64,000 nucleotides of DNA from Calliphora vicina (lineage: Eukaryota > Arthropoda > Insecta > Diptera > Calliphoridae), in assembly GCF_958450345.1 (NCBI RefSeq), contig NC_088780.1, positions 161,182,726-161,246,725 on the forward strand, read 5' to 3'. Of this stretch, positions 1 to 11,256 are shown piece after piece. The notes beneath the pieces were generated by a model. That model saw only the letters and a program-made list of their open reading frames with translations. It made no database searches and was not told the origin of the DNA. Every line of letters begins with the position of its first letter. Within the stretch, counting starts at the first letter, position 1. A program made the translations under genes and the position numbers.

Positions 1-5
1 GAATC

Positions 6-403
6 TTTTTTTAGTTTTTAAGTCCCAAAATTTTATAAAATTATTTAATTTTACTAAAATATCAATCCTCAAGTCATAGTGTTTTCAACAATATCAAATA
101 ATTATATTAAAAGCCTTTATTTACTCCTCAGGAGTTCTACAAATCTTGCCCCAATTGTGCAAAATCTGTTACGCAAAAATTTCTGTTAAGTCAGTATGTG
201 TTTGAATTCAAAATTTACATTTGATATGTTAATAACATTTTGCATGAAATATATGAAAAAAACGTACAAATTTTTCAAAAGAGCCATGGTTTGTGGAACT
301 TCTGAGGAGTAAATAAAGGCTTGCGGCTTGATATTTTAGTAAAATTAAATAATTTTATAAAATTTTGGGACTTCATTCACCTTAAAAACTAAAAAATATA
401 ATA
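6..403. repeat. Large imperfect inverted repeat (foldback)
   Basis: The left arm (about 6-150) returns as its reverse complement in the right arm (about 287-403). Both hold the run TTTTAGTTTTTAAG, then CCCAAAATTTTATAAAATT, then AAGCCTTTATTTACTCCTC. The left arm carries an extra stretch of about 35-40 bases near 73-112. No target duplication could be set because the left end meets the window edge. A non-autonomous foldback DNA element is the likely source. Confidence 0.7.
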
Positions 404-1239
404 TGGTGATTTTCCACGAATAAAAATATAAAATTTGACTTAATGCAAAATTTTAACAATTAAAGATAACATAACAAAATTTGGAACCAATATAGACTCA
501 AATGTCCTTAAATCGATGGCATTACAATTTTGGAAATCAAAAATTTTAAACATTTGTTCCCAGTCCCGATAGGAAATGACTTGAACATTCATAATTGTCT
601 TATAATAAGACAAAACCGGAAAAAGTTATATAGGTAAAAATAAGTTAGACCTGTCCAGGCGTTTCGCTGGGTCAGGAAATTTAGCCTCCAGAACCGAAAA
701 GTTTTCATATAAAAAAAGGAATAAAAACAAAAATGTAGAACAAATTTTAATTACACAAAACACCCCCACCCACCCCCAAATGGTTGACCAGGATCCGCGC
801 CTGATATACAGGGTGATTCAATATGCACCTCTTTATTATCTGACTGGAAAGTAGGATTTTTTAATTATTTTCAAAAGGGTTTATTTTACGAAATAAACGG
901 GTTTCGTTAAAATGGTTTCATAGCTTTAATATCAAAATCATATTATTTTTAAAAATGTATTCAATTTTACATAAACTTAAGGTTTGATGGAATAGAACCT
1001 TAGGGAATTCCAAATATTTCGTAAAAAACCTAGTACCATTTTAAATTGCGTGCTCTCACCTTTATCCATATATCCATTTCGTTTTGCGCTCTTTTGCTCC
1101 ATTTGAGCTTGATCAATTTTTCTGACTCAAGTCTGATGTTTATAATCTATTCCACCATAAATATTATATAATATAAATGCATTTTTGTAAATAAAGTACA
1201 GGTCGCAATTTTGCAGCTATTTCGATAAAATACAAATGT
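404..1239. other. AT-rich stretch without recognised gene
   Basis: No coding similarity seen. It has a short C-rich run near 763-780. The last bases (about 1200-1239) continue across the following hAT insertion into the dispersed repeat at 2444-2885. Confidence 0.5.
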
Positions 1240-1247
1240 CCTCCCAT

Positions 1248-2443
1248 CAGTGTTGCCAATTCATTGTGAACAAAAAGGGCTAAATACTTAGAAAAAAAAG
1301 GCTAAAAAAGGGCTAAAAAGTGGCTAAAAAAGGGCTAAAATTTTTAATTAAAAAAATACATACATTTTACTCAAAAAACAACTTAGAATGTTACATTTGG
1401 CTATGCCGAATAGACAAACAAAAATGTATGAATATAACACACGTTCAAATGCAAGAAAATAAGAATATTTATTCCTGTATGTTGATCCTTTCAAAAAAAA
1501 CTTTAAAATAACGTAATATAGGGCCACACGTATATCATATGCCGATGTTTTTAAAGCCTCGTATTTATCACATGGCCAGCAAAATGCTCCTAGGCAAATT
1601 TTTTTTATATGAAAGACAAATTATGTGTAAAGTAATCCTTTGTGATAACTTCGATGGAGAATATTTTGATAAGTGAATATATGGCATATTTGCCTCTCAC
1701 ACAGAATAAAAATATTCTAAAAATTATACACGTCGCCGGACAGAATTGATTTTCATTGGCAAAAACATAAATTTTGCCATTTGTTAGTAAACATATCAAA
1801 ACTAAGGTAGCCAAAATATGTAAACATAAATATTTAATTTAAATTTGGAAAAAAGTTAATTTTCTATATTTGATCAGATACAAATTATCATAGCTAAATT
1901 ATTATCGATAATGAACTGAATTTTTCTTTCTAAATTGGTTGGATTGTAGTCTTTGAAAGCGGTATACTACATGGCATGTGTTATAAAATATTTGTTAAAG
2001 TACTATATTTAAGTCAATACATCGCCCAGATAAAGTGAAAAGTATTCTCTTTAACCCTATATATGATTTTATAAACTCCCGGACCGCGCGTAAAACTTTA
2101 ACATATTTATTAACAATTTTTATTCAAATAACGTCCATTTTCTCTATATTAGTTATGGCATTTTTTTAATGTATGGAAGGTCCAACAATTTGTATGTGCT
2201 TAAATTGTTTACTGGTTCAACATTTTTAGTTAATTTTTGTCATAATATCCCTGCCAATTTTTTAACTGATTTTACTAATTTTCAACAACAAAAATTTCAG
2301 ATCATTTACTCTAATGATATATATGGCTAAATGAAAATAAAAAAGGCTAAAAAAAAGGCTAAAGGCTAAATTAATTTTTTTGTGGCTAAACAAGATTGAA
2401 AAGGGCTAAATTTAGCCCAAAAAGGGCTAAATTGGCAACACTG
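1248..2443. mobile_element. Non-autonomous hAT-type element
   Basis: The element is 1,196 bp long. Its ends are CAGTGTTGCCAATT and the exact inverse AATTGGCAACACTG. It is flanked by perfect 8-bp direct repeats CCTCCCAT (1240-1247 and 2444-2451), the hAT target-site signature. Both subterminal regions are packed with GGCTAAA motifs (about five in 1278-1340 and about seven in 2323-2431), probably transposase-binding sites. They lie mostly in the same direction at both ends rather than inverted. The interior codes for no recognisable transposase, so movement would need a helper. Confidence 0.9.
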
Positions 2444-2885
2444 CCTCCCATACAAATGACCTCCCGAATTGGACTTTATCTGTCATAAATGTTTAATTAA
2501 TATAGGTATATATACAAAATTCCTTTCCAAATAAGTTCTAGGTATGCGGAAGTCATGTCACTTAATTTCATGGCCATCGGTCCATAATTAGTTATAGCTC
2601 CCATATAAGTCCCACTTCCGAAAATCACTTTAACGAGCAAAAATCTTTTAAAAATGTTGGTATACACATACAATTCAACACGAATAACTTTCATATAGAC
2701 AGAAATAACATGACCTAATATCATGGCGATCGGTCCATAATTAGTCATAGCTTCCATAAAATACACTCTTCCGAAAATCATTCACGAAAATAAATTATTG
2801 AAATTTTAAAAGAAAAATGATTTTGCTCATTTACTTAGTGTATGATCGGGCTTGACCGACCCTACTTTCTTACTTGTTTGGATTT
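2444..2885 (-). repeat. Dispersed fly repeat, family I
   Basis: It contains phrases such as CATGGCCATCGGTCCATAAT (near 2570 and again as CATGGCGATCGGTCCATAAT near 2722) and ends with ACCGACCCTACTTTCTTACT near 2858. Related sequence recurs at 25.73-25.81 and 63.46-63.85 kb. On the opposite strand its end reads AACAAGTAAG, as in the family F repeats. Class unknown; no coding. Confidence 0.6.
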
Positions 2886-4710
2886 TTTGGATTGCAATAA
2901 TACTGTCTGATAGCTAATCCAAATTAGTTAAAACATTGCATTCACATACCAGTTACATAGAGTCAGTTACCTTACTAGTTACTTAATCAGCTTAAATAAC
3001 TAGTTATTTTAAAATGTATGGGTGTTAATTACCCTCAAATAGTCAGCTAAAAAGACAGTCATAGAACCGATTGCTTTTAAACGACCTTCCTGCGACAAGT
3101 CTACAATTACTTCTGGTGGGTAAAATAATTAAATTGACTACACTTTTGGTTACTTAGATACAATAAAGTGACAATTGATTTCAAGATAGATTACAAGGGA
3201 TGTATAAAGTATCCAATTGAATTCTCTAAGCGCTACAAAGAGCACGTGTTAAAAGACCGAAAATATATAATAAATTGGAGTCAGACAAGTGGTCAGACAT
3301 TAGTGACAATTACTGTCTTTACATTGACCACTTGTTTAACTGCTGGGTAGAGTAAATTTTGCAATGCTTGACTTGAGTATGTAATAGTTAGTGTGTATTT
3401 ATTGCAGCTAGTTTGTATGTATAATTAAACTATATCCTTCCCCTCACATCGCATTAAAGTGCGTTTTTTTACAATTAGTTGTAATTTAAAATTTTTCGGT
3501 TTAAAATTGTTGTATATTATTATGAAGTGAAACTATGTTTTTTTTAAATTTTTAGCAAAATTTATTTTTTTTTTGTATTTGTAAAATTGTTAGTGGCAAG
3601 AAATGAATACATATAAAGTTTCATTTTTGTGGAGGAACTTTCTCACTAACACATAAAACACCTACACATACGTACGTACACATTTGTATATAGTTTTTTG
3701 TTTTTTTTATATTATTATTATTTTTATTATAGTTTTTTCTTTTACTTGTATGTATTTTTATTGAATTTACTTTAATGTAATAATTTTTTTTTAAAATATT
3801 TTATTTTTTTCTATAGCATTTCTGTTGCATTTAATAAACTATATTTTTTTTTTTTTTTGCCAGAGTTAGTATTTGTAGTTTTGTTAACAAACTTCGTTGA
3901 GCTTCGTTAAATTTTTCACTTCATTTCCACTTTGTTGTTGGGAACAAACACAACAACTACACACCAGTAAAAGGTAAGAAAGTAGGGAAAAAATAAAGAT
4001 TTTTATAAAATTATTATTATTATTATTATTTTCCGTTTACAAAGTTATACTACGTAGATAGGTAGGTACTTTATTGTTAGAACATATTACTAGCGCACGT
4101 TCACATACTTTTTCGTCTACAGGTCTGCGTTTTTCATACCTTTTACGTACCAACAACAACTAAAACTATAAAGTAATGCAACGAAACCTTAACAAAAACC
4201 GTTTGTAGAAAAATTTCATTAATAAAAATTCATGTGTACGAGTTAGTATGGAAGTGGCAGCGAGTGTATCTGTGTGTGAGTCTATGTGTGCGTTAGTAAG
4301 TACATTAGTGGTGGGAACTAGTAGACCAACTACCAAATACAGCGACTATTACTTGTACTACTACTACTACATAGTAGGACAATTTCAAAAGTACTTTCAA
4401 AATTTAAAAGTTTTCTAACAAAGACACCATAAAGCTTTAAAAATATGCTAGATATTAAACAAAGAGATTGTAATTTAGTAACATCTTCTGATTACAAACC
4501 TTAAAATACATCTTGAAGAGTATTGAAAGGTATTTGATTGTAACTTTGAGATCCATTGAATTTCTATTGAAGGATACTTTTCAGCCAGCCCTCTATATAC
4601 CACCTCGCATTACTAAATAGCTTTTTTTTGTGTGCTAGTGTAAGTATTACAATTTGTACACATATTTAAGTCCATATGTTCTATTAAAGTTTATAAGTAA
4701 GTGTGCTAAC
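2886..4710. other. AT-rich stretch with microsatellite; no gene
   Basis: No transposase or host exon recognised. A (TTA)n microsatellite lies at about 4009-4031, with several T tracts between 3540 and 3860. The mix of short CA- and TG-rich words and poly-T looks like fly intron or intergenic DNA. Confidence 0.5.
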
Positions 4711-4935
4711 CAGGGTGGTCCTTATTTTGCAATTCTTGGATTTTCAATGTTCCGCCAATAACAAAATACTGAAAATTTGAGCAAAATCAGTTAACGTTAA
4801 GAGGTTGCACATTTTATTTAAAGTTTCGTTTTAATTGTTCTTAAAAATGTCCTTGTTTTTTTCACTTGCTCATTTTTAAATAATACTTTTAATGTCCCAT
4901 CAGTTTGAAAAGTGCCAATTGAAAACCTTACACTA
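4711..4935. repeat. Copy of CAGGGTGG short element
   Basis: It starts CAGGGTGGTCCTTATTTTG and shares an interior with 27114-27278: gagcaaaatcag, then AGGTtGCAcATT, then AAGTTTC. The right end is not clear. Probably a small non-autonomous DNA element. Confidence 0.45.
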
Positions 4936-5001
4936 GTTCTCAGTGGCTAACTAACTCCACGTATCGGAACTAGTTCAATTACCAGCAGGTTATTTTTTGT
5001 A

Positions 5002-5028
5002 AGGAGTGAGATCGAAAAATTCTTAACA
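5002..5028 (+). repeat. Left terminal inverted repeat of DD37E element
   Basis: 27 bp, identical to the reverse complement of 6264-6290, preceded by TA at 5000-5001. It lies on the 3' side of the transposase gene. Confidence 0.95.
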
Positions 5029-5135
5029 TACATATATGTTTATAAAAAAGAAACCACTAAACTTACAGCTTTAATTTTTTTTTTATTTGATTGAAATTAT
5101 TATTACAATTTACAAAAAAAATTATTTTTATAGTT

Positions 5136-6134
5136 TTAATCACTAGTGATGAAATTTTGAACCTTTTTCGGAAACCCTTCCATTAACGTTTTTATAGTGC
5201 TTTCTGTCACTTTGCTCGAACATGTAGTCCATCTCCGTTTAAAATCTACCACACTTTTGGACACCTTTTTTGTACTCTTCAATTCTCTTTTAACAAGAGC
5301 CCAATATCTCTCCACTGGCCTTAGCTCCGGGCAGTTTGGAGGATTTGCCTCTCTTGGTACAAATACCACATTATTGTTCTTGTACCACTCAAGGGCTTGT
5401 TTGCCATAGTGACAGGATGCCAAGTCAGGCCAAAAATAAGTGGACACATTATGAAGTCTTATGAATGGAAGCAGCCTTTTTTGTAAACATTCCTTGATGT
5501 AAATTTCGGTATTTATAGAGCCCGTTGTAACAAATGAGTGGCTTCTTTTGCCGCAACTGCATATTGCTTGCCATACCAAGAACTTTCTGGGAAATTTTGT
5601 CTGCTTTTGGGTCCTAAACTTTTCTTCAACATTCCCTCGAGCATCAGCAACATAAAATTTTTGACCTGGAAGTTGCGAAAAATCTGCCAGAACATACGTT
5701 TCGTCATCCATTATGCAGCAAGAATATTTTTTTATAAAACTTGACTTCAATTTCCGTGCTCTGTTTTTGGCCTCTAAATTTTTAGTAGCGTTCCTGTCAG
5801 GAACTTTTTGAGCCTTGTATGTTTTTAAACCTGCATTAGCTTTAACTTTTCGTACCAAATAGTCCGAGCACTGAGCTAACCGGGCTGCTTTCCTACCGGA
5901 TGTGTTGGGAGCTCTTTTGAAAATGCGTTCTATTTTAGAAACATCATGTGGACCATTCCTTCTACCTGAACCAGGTTTTCTATCAACTGACAAGTTCTCC
6001 CGGTACTGTTTAATAACATTGGAAACAGTTTGACGGCAGACCTTTGTATGCTTGGCCAACTTTTTGTAAGACCAAGTTGGGGTTTGTTGAAAATATTTAA
6101 TAATTTCAGTACGCACTTTTTTCTGGTCACTCAT
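5136..6134 (-). CDS. DD37E transposase, intact
   Basis: This is a cut-and-paste transposase of 332 residues, expected to bind the element's terminal repeats and catalyse excision and integration at TA. The N-terminal 45 residues look like a helix-turn-helix (SYKKLAKHTKVCRQTVSNVI), followed by a basic linker GSGRR. The catalytic acidic triad is visible: Asp144 in MDDETYV, Asp237 in YFWPDLASCHYG and Glu275 in LRPVERYW. Exactly 37 residues separate the last two, which defines DD37E. The length fits the family (about 330-350). The frame is open for 31 codons upstream, but the Met beginning MSDQKK was chosen because the degraded copy at 52393 also begins MSDEKK there. No stop or frameshift is present. 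Whether it is expressed cannot be told from sequence. Confidence 0.9.
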   Translation of the reverse strand: MSDQKKVRTEIIKYFQQTPTWSYKKLAKHTKVCRQTVSNVIKQYRENLSVDRKPGSGRRNGPHDVSKIERIFKRAPNTSGRKAARLAQCSDYLVRKVKANAGLKTYKAQKVPDRNATKNLEAKNRARKLKSSFIKKYSCCIMDDETYVLADFSQLPGQKFYVADARGNVEEKFRTQKQTKFPRKFLVWQAICSCGKRSHSFVTTGSINTEIYIKECLQKRLLPFIRLHNVSTYFWPDLASCHYGKQALEWYKNNNVVFVPREANPPNCPELRPVERYWALVKRELKSTKKVSKSVVDFKRRWTTCSSKVTESTIKTLMEGFPKKVQNFITSD

Positions 6135-6263
6135 TTTAATCAGATTAACAAAAAAATTAATATAATTGACATTACACATAATAACTGACATGTTTTTCAA
6201 AGGTAACTTGATCAAAAAAAAATTCAAATAATACTTGGGTTAAAAAATGTAATGAAAAACGTG

Positions 6264-6290
6264 TGTTAAGAATTTTTCGATCTCACTCCT
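6264..6290 (-). repeat. Right terminal inverted repeat of DD37E element
   Basis: 27 bp, perfect inverse of 5002-5028, followed by TA at 6291-6292. It lies on the 5' side of the transposase gene. Confidence 0.95.
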
Positions 6291-6461
6291 TAGTATGTTT
6301 TGAAATTGTTATTTAAACATGAAATTCTTTGCTAACTTTACATATGGAATTATTAATTTTGGTTCGATATTTATAATTATATTCGTAAATTAAAATAAAC
6401 TTTCGAGTTCACCATTTTAATAATTTTTAGCTTTTTTTTGAAACATTTGTACAAAATAAAT

Positions 6462-7395
6462 TTATTCAAAGTATTGGCCATGTTAGCTAACCTTTTCCCA
6501 TCATTCTGCCAACATAAGAACTGCTCAACTTTTGAGGCCAAGAATGAATCAAGCCAATCTCGGATACTCTGTTCAAAGTGAAGCGTATCCCAGACAGAGC
6601 ATTCTGCATCGATTGGAACAAATAGTAGTCGGACGTGTCACTACCTCACCCGTGACGGGTGAGGCAGTACTTCCTTAACACTTCCTTCTAAATAGTTATT
6701 AACAGGTATTGCATAATGTGGCCGAGCGTTTGAAATATTACGGTTTCATGTCTGACCGCATATTCTGGTCATTTTTCGGTCAATGCTCGCTCCAAACGAA
6801 TCAGTCTGGTCATGATTCATAGATATGATCCTTTTGCTCCCACCAAATACAGAGAATTACCTTAGCGCCATGGATATTTGGCTTTGGTTTCGATTAGGCT
6901 GGTTGGCTGGGCTTCATATACGATCTCTTACGATTCGGGTTATTATAATGTGTCCAACTTTCATCACAAGTAATGATTCGGTGCAAAAATAATTTTCTGT
7001 CATAGCGTTCAAGCTGCATTTCAGACATTCAACATCGTCTTTCAAGGTCTCTCGGCTTTAGTTCGTATGGTACCCAATTTCCCTGCTTACAGATGAATCC
7101 TGCCTTTCGCAAACGTTTGAAGTTGCTGCATGAAGTTGAGTTCTTGTTGAGTTTTACAATAATCTTCATGGAGTAATCCCTCTAATTCTTGGTCTCTAAA
7201 CTTTTCTGGCTGGCCAGGGCGATCTTTGCTTCCGTATCAAAATCAACACTTTTTAAATGGACAAACCATCTCTAGCACATTGAAACCGATGGAACATATT
7301 GACCATAAGCTTTTGTGAGCAATCGGTCATCTTCAATTACGACATACACCTAAAAAGAACCTCGTCCAGAAACAGTCAATAGACCTCTATCTTCG
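6462..7395 (-). pseudogene. mariner (DD34D) transposase pseudogene
   Basis: Read on the minus strand, pieces in different frames match a mariner transposase in order: FVHLKSVDFDTE near the N-terminus, CKQGNWVPYELKPRDLERR, then HRIITCDESWTHYNNPNRKR, NIHGAKVILCIWW, and the C-terminal GQYFE just before the stop at 6462-6464. The first catalytic Asp (in CDESW) is kept. Stops and frameshifts are scattered and the stretch after CIWWEQK is heavily rearranged, so the second and third Asp are not recognisable. No clear terminal repeats were found. It is the only copy of this mariner in the window that keeps both that Asp and the following Trp. Confidence 0.8.
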
Positions 7396-7529
7396 TATAG
7401 GAAGCCTGAATTCTCGAACTCAGCTCCTGATGTTTATGGTCTCTACCAAAATTCAAAATAATTTTAGATTATAAATCCAAATTCGATTACATGTGGTCAA
7501 TGCAAACTTCGAAGAACCGTTAGCCCCAA

Positions 7530-7675
7530 GTCACGCAATGAGCGGCTAAGCGACGAGTGTCAAAAAATTAAAACATATGAAATAATACTGAAGTGGCCAC
7601 GCAATGAGCGGCATTTCTGAGCGGCTAAGCGGTAGTATTTCATATGTTTAAATTTTTTTATCGATGTCAGAAGTT
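7530..7675. repeat. Short inverted/direct repeat block
   Basis: The sequence ACGCAATGAGCGGC occurs twice (near 7534 and 7599), and GCGGCTAAGCG recurs. The outer parts AAACATATGAAATAATACT and AGTATTTCATATGTTTAAA are near inverse copies. It resembles a small MITE, possibly nested. No target duplication was defined. Confidence 0.4.
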
Positions 7676-7875
7676 TGTATATTTCCCATTATATCCATAA
7701 ACCCCAGTCTATACTTGACAAATAGTTATCATAACAATAAATGATGTTTGTTGTCAAGAGAAAGTTGTCTGAGCAAAAACACTAACAATTTTGTTATAAC
7801 GAAGCAAAATCACTAACAAATGACAACCATTTTGACATTTATCATCTATAGACATAGGATTATAAATAATTAGAT

Positions 7876-8185
7876 ACTAGCTGATCCGCCCGGCTTCGCC
7901 AAGTAGCTTTTACTAATGTTAGTCCTTCTAGTTTCTGCAACCAACTGTTCTTATTTATTTGCATATAAAATATCTAAATTTGTACTGCATATTTTAGGGA
8001 GCTTTTTTTATTACAGTTGACTGGACTAAAAAAAATCCGAGTTTTACCCGAGTTTTTTCTTTACAAGCCATCTCCTGAAAATTTTGAATCGAATAAAAAA
8101 AATCAGCCAAATCGCTCCAGCCGTTCTCACGTGATGGTATTACATACATGGACCATTTCATTTATATATATATATAGATATCAAA
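7876..8185 (+). repeat. 3' end of a non-LTR (RTE-like) or SINE repeat
   Basis: It begins ACTAGCTGATCCGCCCGGCT, ends with a motif CCAGCCGTTCTCACGTGATG, then GGACCATTTCATTTATATA and a short (TA)n-TAG tail. This order (GACCCGGC-like start, AGCCGTTCTC, CATTT-(TA)n tail) is a pattern I know from 3' ends of insect RTE-type retroelements. No coding remains. The class assignment is from memory. Confidence 0.45.
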
Positions 8186-8989
8186 GGTTTATAAAATAAA
8201 ATTTCTATACAAAATCTGTTGTATAAATCATTGAATAAGGCCAATTATAAAAAAATTTACCGGGAGTTTTTTCCCTTTTCTTTTTTTTAACAGATAATTT
8301 GAATAGGAAAAATATTTGGGCTCTATGTTTAAACATTATATGATTTTGCTAAAACTTTCAACATTTGGTTTTTAAATGAAGGAACACATTTTTAGACCTT
8401 GGGACCATCGAATATCGAAAAAGTTCCAAATATGGGCCACCCTAGTTCTAACGTTTGTTTCTATTTGTATTAGTGAATGTGTGTGTGTTTAGTGTTTGTA
8501 TGGGTAAGAGAGTTTTGTAAGTATGCCTTTTTGTGTTGTTGTTGTTATAGTTTTGTAGTGGCTTTTTATTGTAGTCATGGTAATAATGCACTACTGGCAC
8601 GTCTATATCTGTAGTGTCCACTACTTTAGCGCCACTTGTATTTTGTTCATAAAATTTCTTTTAGTTAAAGTTTAGACAAATTAGTTTTCTTTAATAACAC
8701 CAGCTGGCGCTGCTTTTAGACGTTCTAACCACACAATGAGGTGAAAGGAATTTTTGTTGGTGTAGCAACAGTGACCACAACAAAAGCTAAATTTGACATT
8801 TGCTGGACATACTATGTATGTATGAGCGTATGGGTGTTGTAAATAGAAGTGTTATTGAAAAAGAGGTGGATTTTCAAAAAGCTCTATATACTAACTATAC
8901 ATTACATTTACTTAATAAACTATGTAATTCTGGTGTCATATACAAATCAGGCATGATATATTTAAATTACAAGACATTTTATACCCTTC
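8186..8989. other. AT-rich stretch; no gene
   Basis: A motif ATGGGCCACCCTAG ends near 8451 and may be the right end of a CAGGGTGG-type element. Beyond it are TG-rich words, a GTTGTTGTTG run near 8536 and plain AT-rich sequence. No coding recognised. Confidence 0.4.
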
Positions 8990-9115
8990 ACCATGAGTGG
9001 CAAGAGTATATATAAATTTGTCATTCCGTTCGTAATTTCTACAATTTTTCATTTGCTACAGTATATATATTCTGGATCGTTGTATATAGCTGAGTCGATG
9101 TAGCCATGTTGGTTT
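8990..9115 (-). repeat. Family F dispersed repeat, 3' portion
   Basis: Minus-strand copy of the 3' end of family F: it starts TACCCTTCACCATGAGTGGC and holds GTCATTCCGTTCGTAATTTC and TATATTCTGGATCGTTGTAT, as in the copies at 10381-11057 and 28878-29342. Confidence 0.7.
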
Positions 9116-9175
9116 ATAAGTCAGTATGTTGAAATCAACTTTCCGTAGCTTACAAAAAACTTACATATATATATA

Positions 9176-9665
9176 CAGTGGTGGCCAGGAATTTAAGACA
9201 AAAATTGTCAATTATTTTTTCAAATATTTCCACAAATATGTATGCATGAGGACTGTTTTAACACACAAGTGTGTTTTATTCGACTGTGTCAATTCATACA
9301 TATTCAACACGAACACATAACATTTTTCTACAACTTGACCAAAAAAATTTTTTTTTAAATAAACATATTTTCTGACATTTATATCATTATATTTTTATTA
9401 TTATAAAACATTCGGACCAAATTTCGTATTTTTAGTTCCATTAGTTTCGGTCATATCATGTTATTAACAGCGGATGTTCGCTGAGGTGGGTCAACGTATT
9501 TCCACATATCTTTGTCCATATATGTTTTACCGATTTTTCCAAACTTTTTTCAGAAACTAGAAACATTAGTAATAAATTTCATACCCTTATTTTGGCTCTA
9601 TCGCACTTAAAATTCAGTTGATGAAAAAAATTCAAGTATTTGTCTTAAATTGGTGGCCACCACTG
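9176..9665. mobile_element. Non-autonomous Tc1/mariner-type element
   Basis: 490 bp, flanked by TA (9174-9175 and 9666-9667). The left end is CAGTGGTGGCCAGGAATTTA and the right end, inverted, is CAGTGGTGGCCACCAATTTA, followed by AGACAAA on both. No transposase frame inside. Confidence 0.85.
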
Positions 9666-10095
9666 TATATGATTCATGCATCATTATATATCCGCTATGG
9701 ACCCGAATCGGTTGAAATTTAAAATCGAAGCATTTGATAAAAATTTTTGAACTAAACCTTATTACGACATATTAAAAAAAAACGGATACAAATATTTTAA
9801 GTTGATAAAAATCCATATTATAATTATAAAATCTCAATGATTCCCTGTCGAAACTGAGTTGAATATTGTGTCGCGTTATGGAACCTAGGTTTTTTTGCTA
9901 ATTAATTTGAAACTACAAAACAACTAAACTTACCCTCTACACTAAACATAATGCTATTCAAAAGCTATCGTAAAATGAAAACAAACAAAAATTGTTAAGA
10001 TTTTATTATCATATTTCACTTTAAAGCCTATGAATGTCGCGTTCTGGATCTTGGAATTTACAATTTGGTAGTAGACTCTAATGAGTTTTTTAATC

Positions 10096-10345
10096 ATAAA
10101 AAGGTAAGAGAGCTATATTCAGCTGTACCGAATCTTATATACCGTTCACAAAATTATACTTTAAAATAAAAATTTTAAATATTTTTTTAGTTAAACAAAA
10201 TTTTAATTTTTTAGAGAACAAAATTTTTGTTTTTAAATCCTCTTTATTTTTTAAAATTCGTTTTTTTTTTGATTTTTTAAATAAATATTTGTTTAAAAAA
10301 ATTGTATGAGAACAATTTTTTTCGGGTTAAATAATATTTTTCACG
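10096..10345 (+). repeat. Family F dispersed repeat, 5' fragment
   Basis: It begins GGTAAGAGAGCTATATTCAG, has the hairpin-like CTGTACCGAAT, then decays into A/T tracts. It lies just upstream of a longer copy in the same direction. Confidence 0.6.
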
Positions 10346-10380
10346 ATTTTCACTTAGTAATCCAGATATAGATCAAAAAT

Positions 10381-11057
10381 AACAAGTAAGAGTGCTATAT
10401 TCGACTGTGCCGAATATACCTAAATTACCTAAATATTTTTAGGTAAACAAAATTTAATTTTTTTTACAGTTGTTTTTTTTAATTTTTTGGAAAAAAAATT
10501 TTACCGATTGTTATTTAAAATTTTTCTTTTTAAATTTAAATTTTTTTTTTTAAATTTTAAAATTTTTTTTTTAAATTTTCAAAAATTTTTTTTTTGTTTT
10601 TTACATTTTTTTTTTTGAAAAAACGATTTTGACCCGTTGTAGGTCCAACATACTACGATCTTATATACGTCGTTGAAATATCGATCATTAGATATCCATA
10701 TTGTCTATATTAATGTCTTAGTAATCCAGATATAGGTCAAAATATAGGTCAAAAATCGTGGTTGTCTTGATTTTTTCCTCATATCTCAGCCATTTGTGGA
10801 CCGATTTTGCTGATTTTAAATAGCAAAATTCTCGAAAGCATGTCTGACAGAATTATTGAAGATTTGGATCCCGAAGATATCTGGGGTCTTCAGAAAATTG
10901 ATTTCAACAGACAGACAGACGGACATGGCTTAATCGACTCCGCTATCTATAACGATCCAGAATATATATACTTTATAGGGTCGAAAATGAAAAATGTAGA
11001 AATTACAAACGGAATGACAAGCTTATATATACCCTTCTCACGAAGGTGAAGGGTATA
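10381..11057 (+). repeat. Family F dispersed repeat, near full length
   Basis: It begins AACAAGTAAGAGTGCTATAT and holds a dyad ATTCGACTGTGCCGAAT, a long poly-T zone (10440-10620), then AGTAATCCAGATATAGGTC, GGACCGATTTTGCTGATTTT, the CAGACAGACGGACATGG block and a closing GGTGAAGGGTATA. Apparent short open frames here recur only because the repeat recurs. Non-coding, class unknown. Confidence 0.7.
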
Positions 11058-11256
11058 ATTAAAAAATCGAGGTAGTCTTAGGTATTTCCTTATATCTTAG
11101 CCATTTGTGGTATAATTTTCTCCATTTTAAATAACAACCGAACCGGGTCTATAGCCTATATATTGATACAGAATGTATATACTTTGTAAAAAAGATAGAA
11201 ATTACAAAACGGAATGACAAACTTATGTATTCCCTTGCCACTCCTGGTGAAGGGTT
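11058..11256 (+). repeat. Family F dispersed repeat, 3' fragment
   Basis: A second, shorter 3' end follows directly: CTTATATCTTAGCCATTTGT, GAAATTACAAAACGGAATGA and GGTGAAGGGTTC. Tandem placement behind the previous copy suggests duplication or recombination between copies. Confidence 0.6.

Larger units (their letters stand above)
5002..6290 (-). mobile_element. Complete DD37E (ITmD37E-like) Tc1/mariner element
   Basis: The element is 1,289 bp long with perfect 27-bp terminal inverted repeats (AGGAGTGAGATCGAAAAATT followed by CTTAACA) at 5002-5028 and 6264-6290. Flanking TA dinucleotides (5000-5001 and 6291-6292) are the IS630-Tc1-mariner target duplication. It carries one uninterrupted transposase on the minus strand. 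Two degraded relatives of the same family occur at 50247-52711 and 55449-55755. The identical ends and open frame suggest this copy inserted recently. Confidence 0.95.

Noticed and set aside
3960..3990. AAAAGGTAAGAAAGTAGGG as a splice donor of a host exon
   Set aside because: The motif is common in AT-rich DNA and no coding or matching acceptor supports it.
5197..5744. Short plus-strand frames across the DD37E transposase
   Set aside because: Shadows of the intact minus-strand gene.
10807..11049. 80-codon frame, with a similar one at 29097-29399
   Set aside because: The two resemble each other only because both lie in copies of the family F repeat; stops and shifts differ and no protein family fits.
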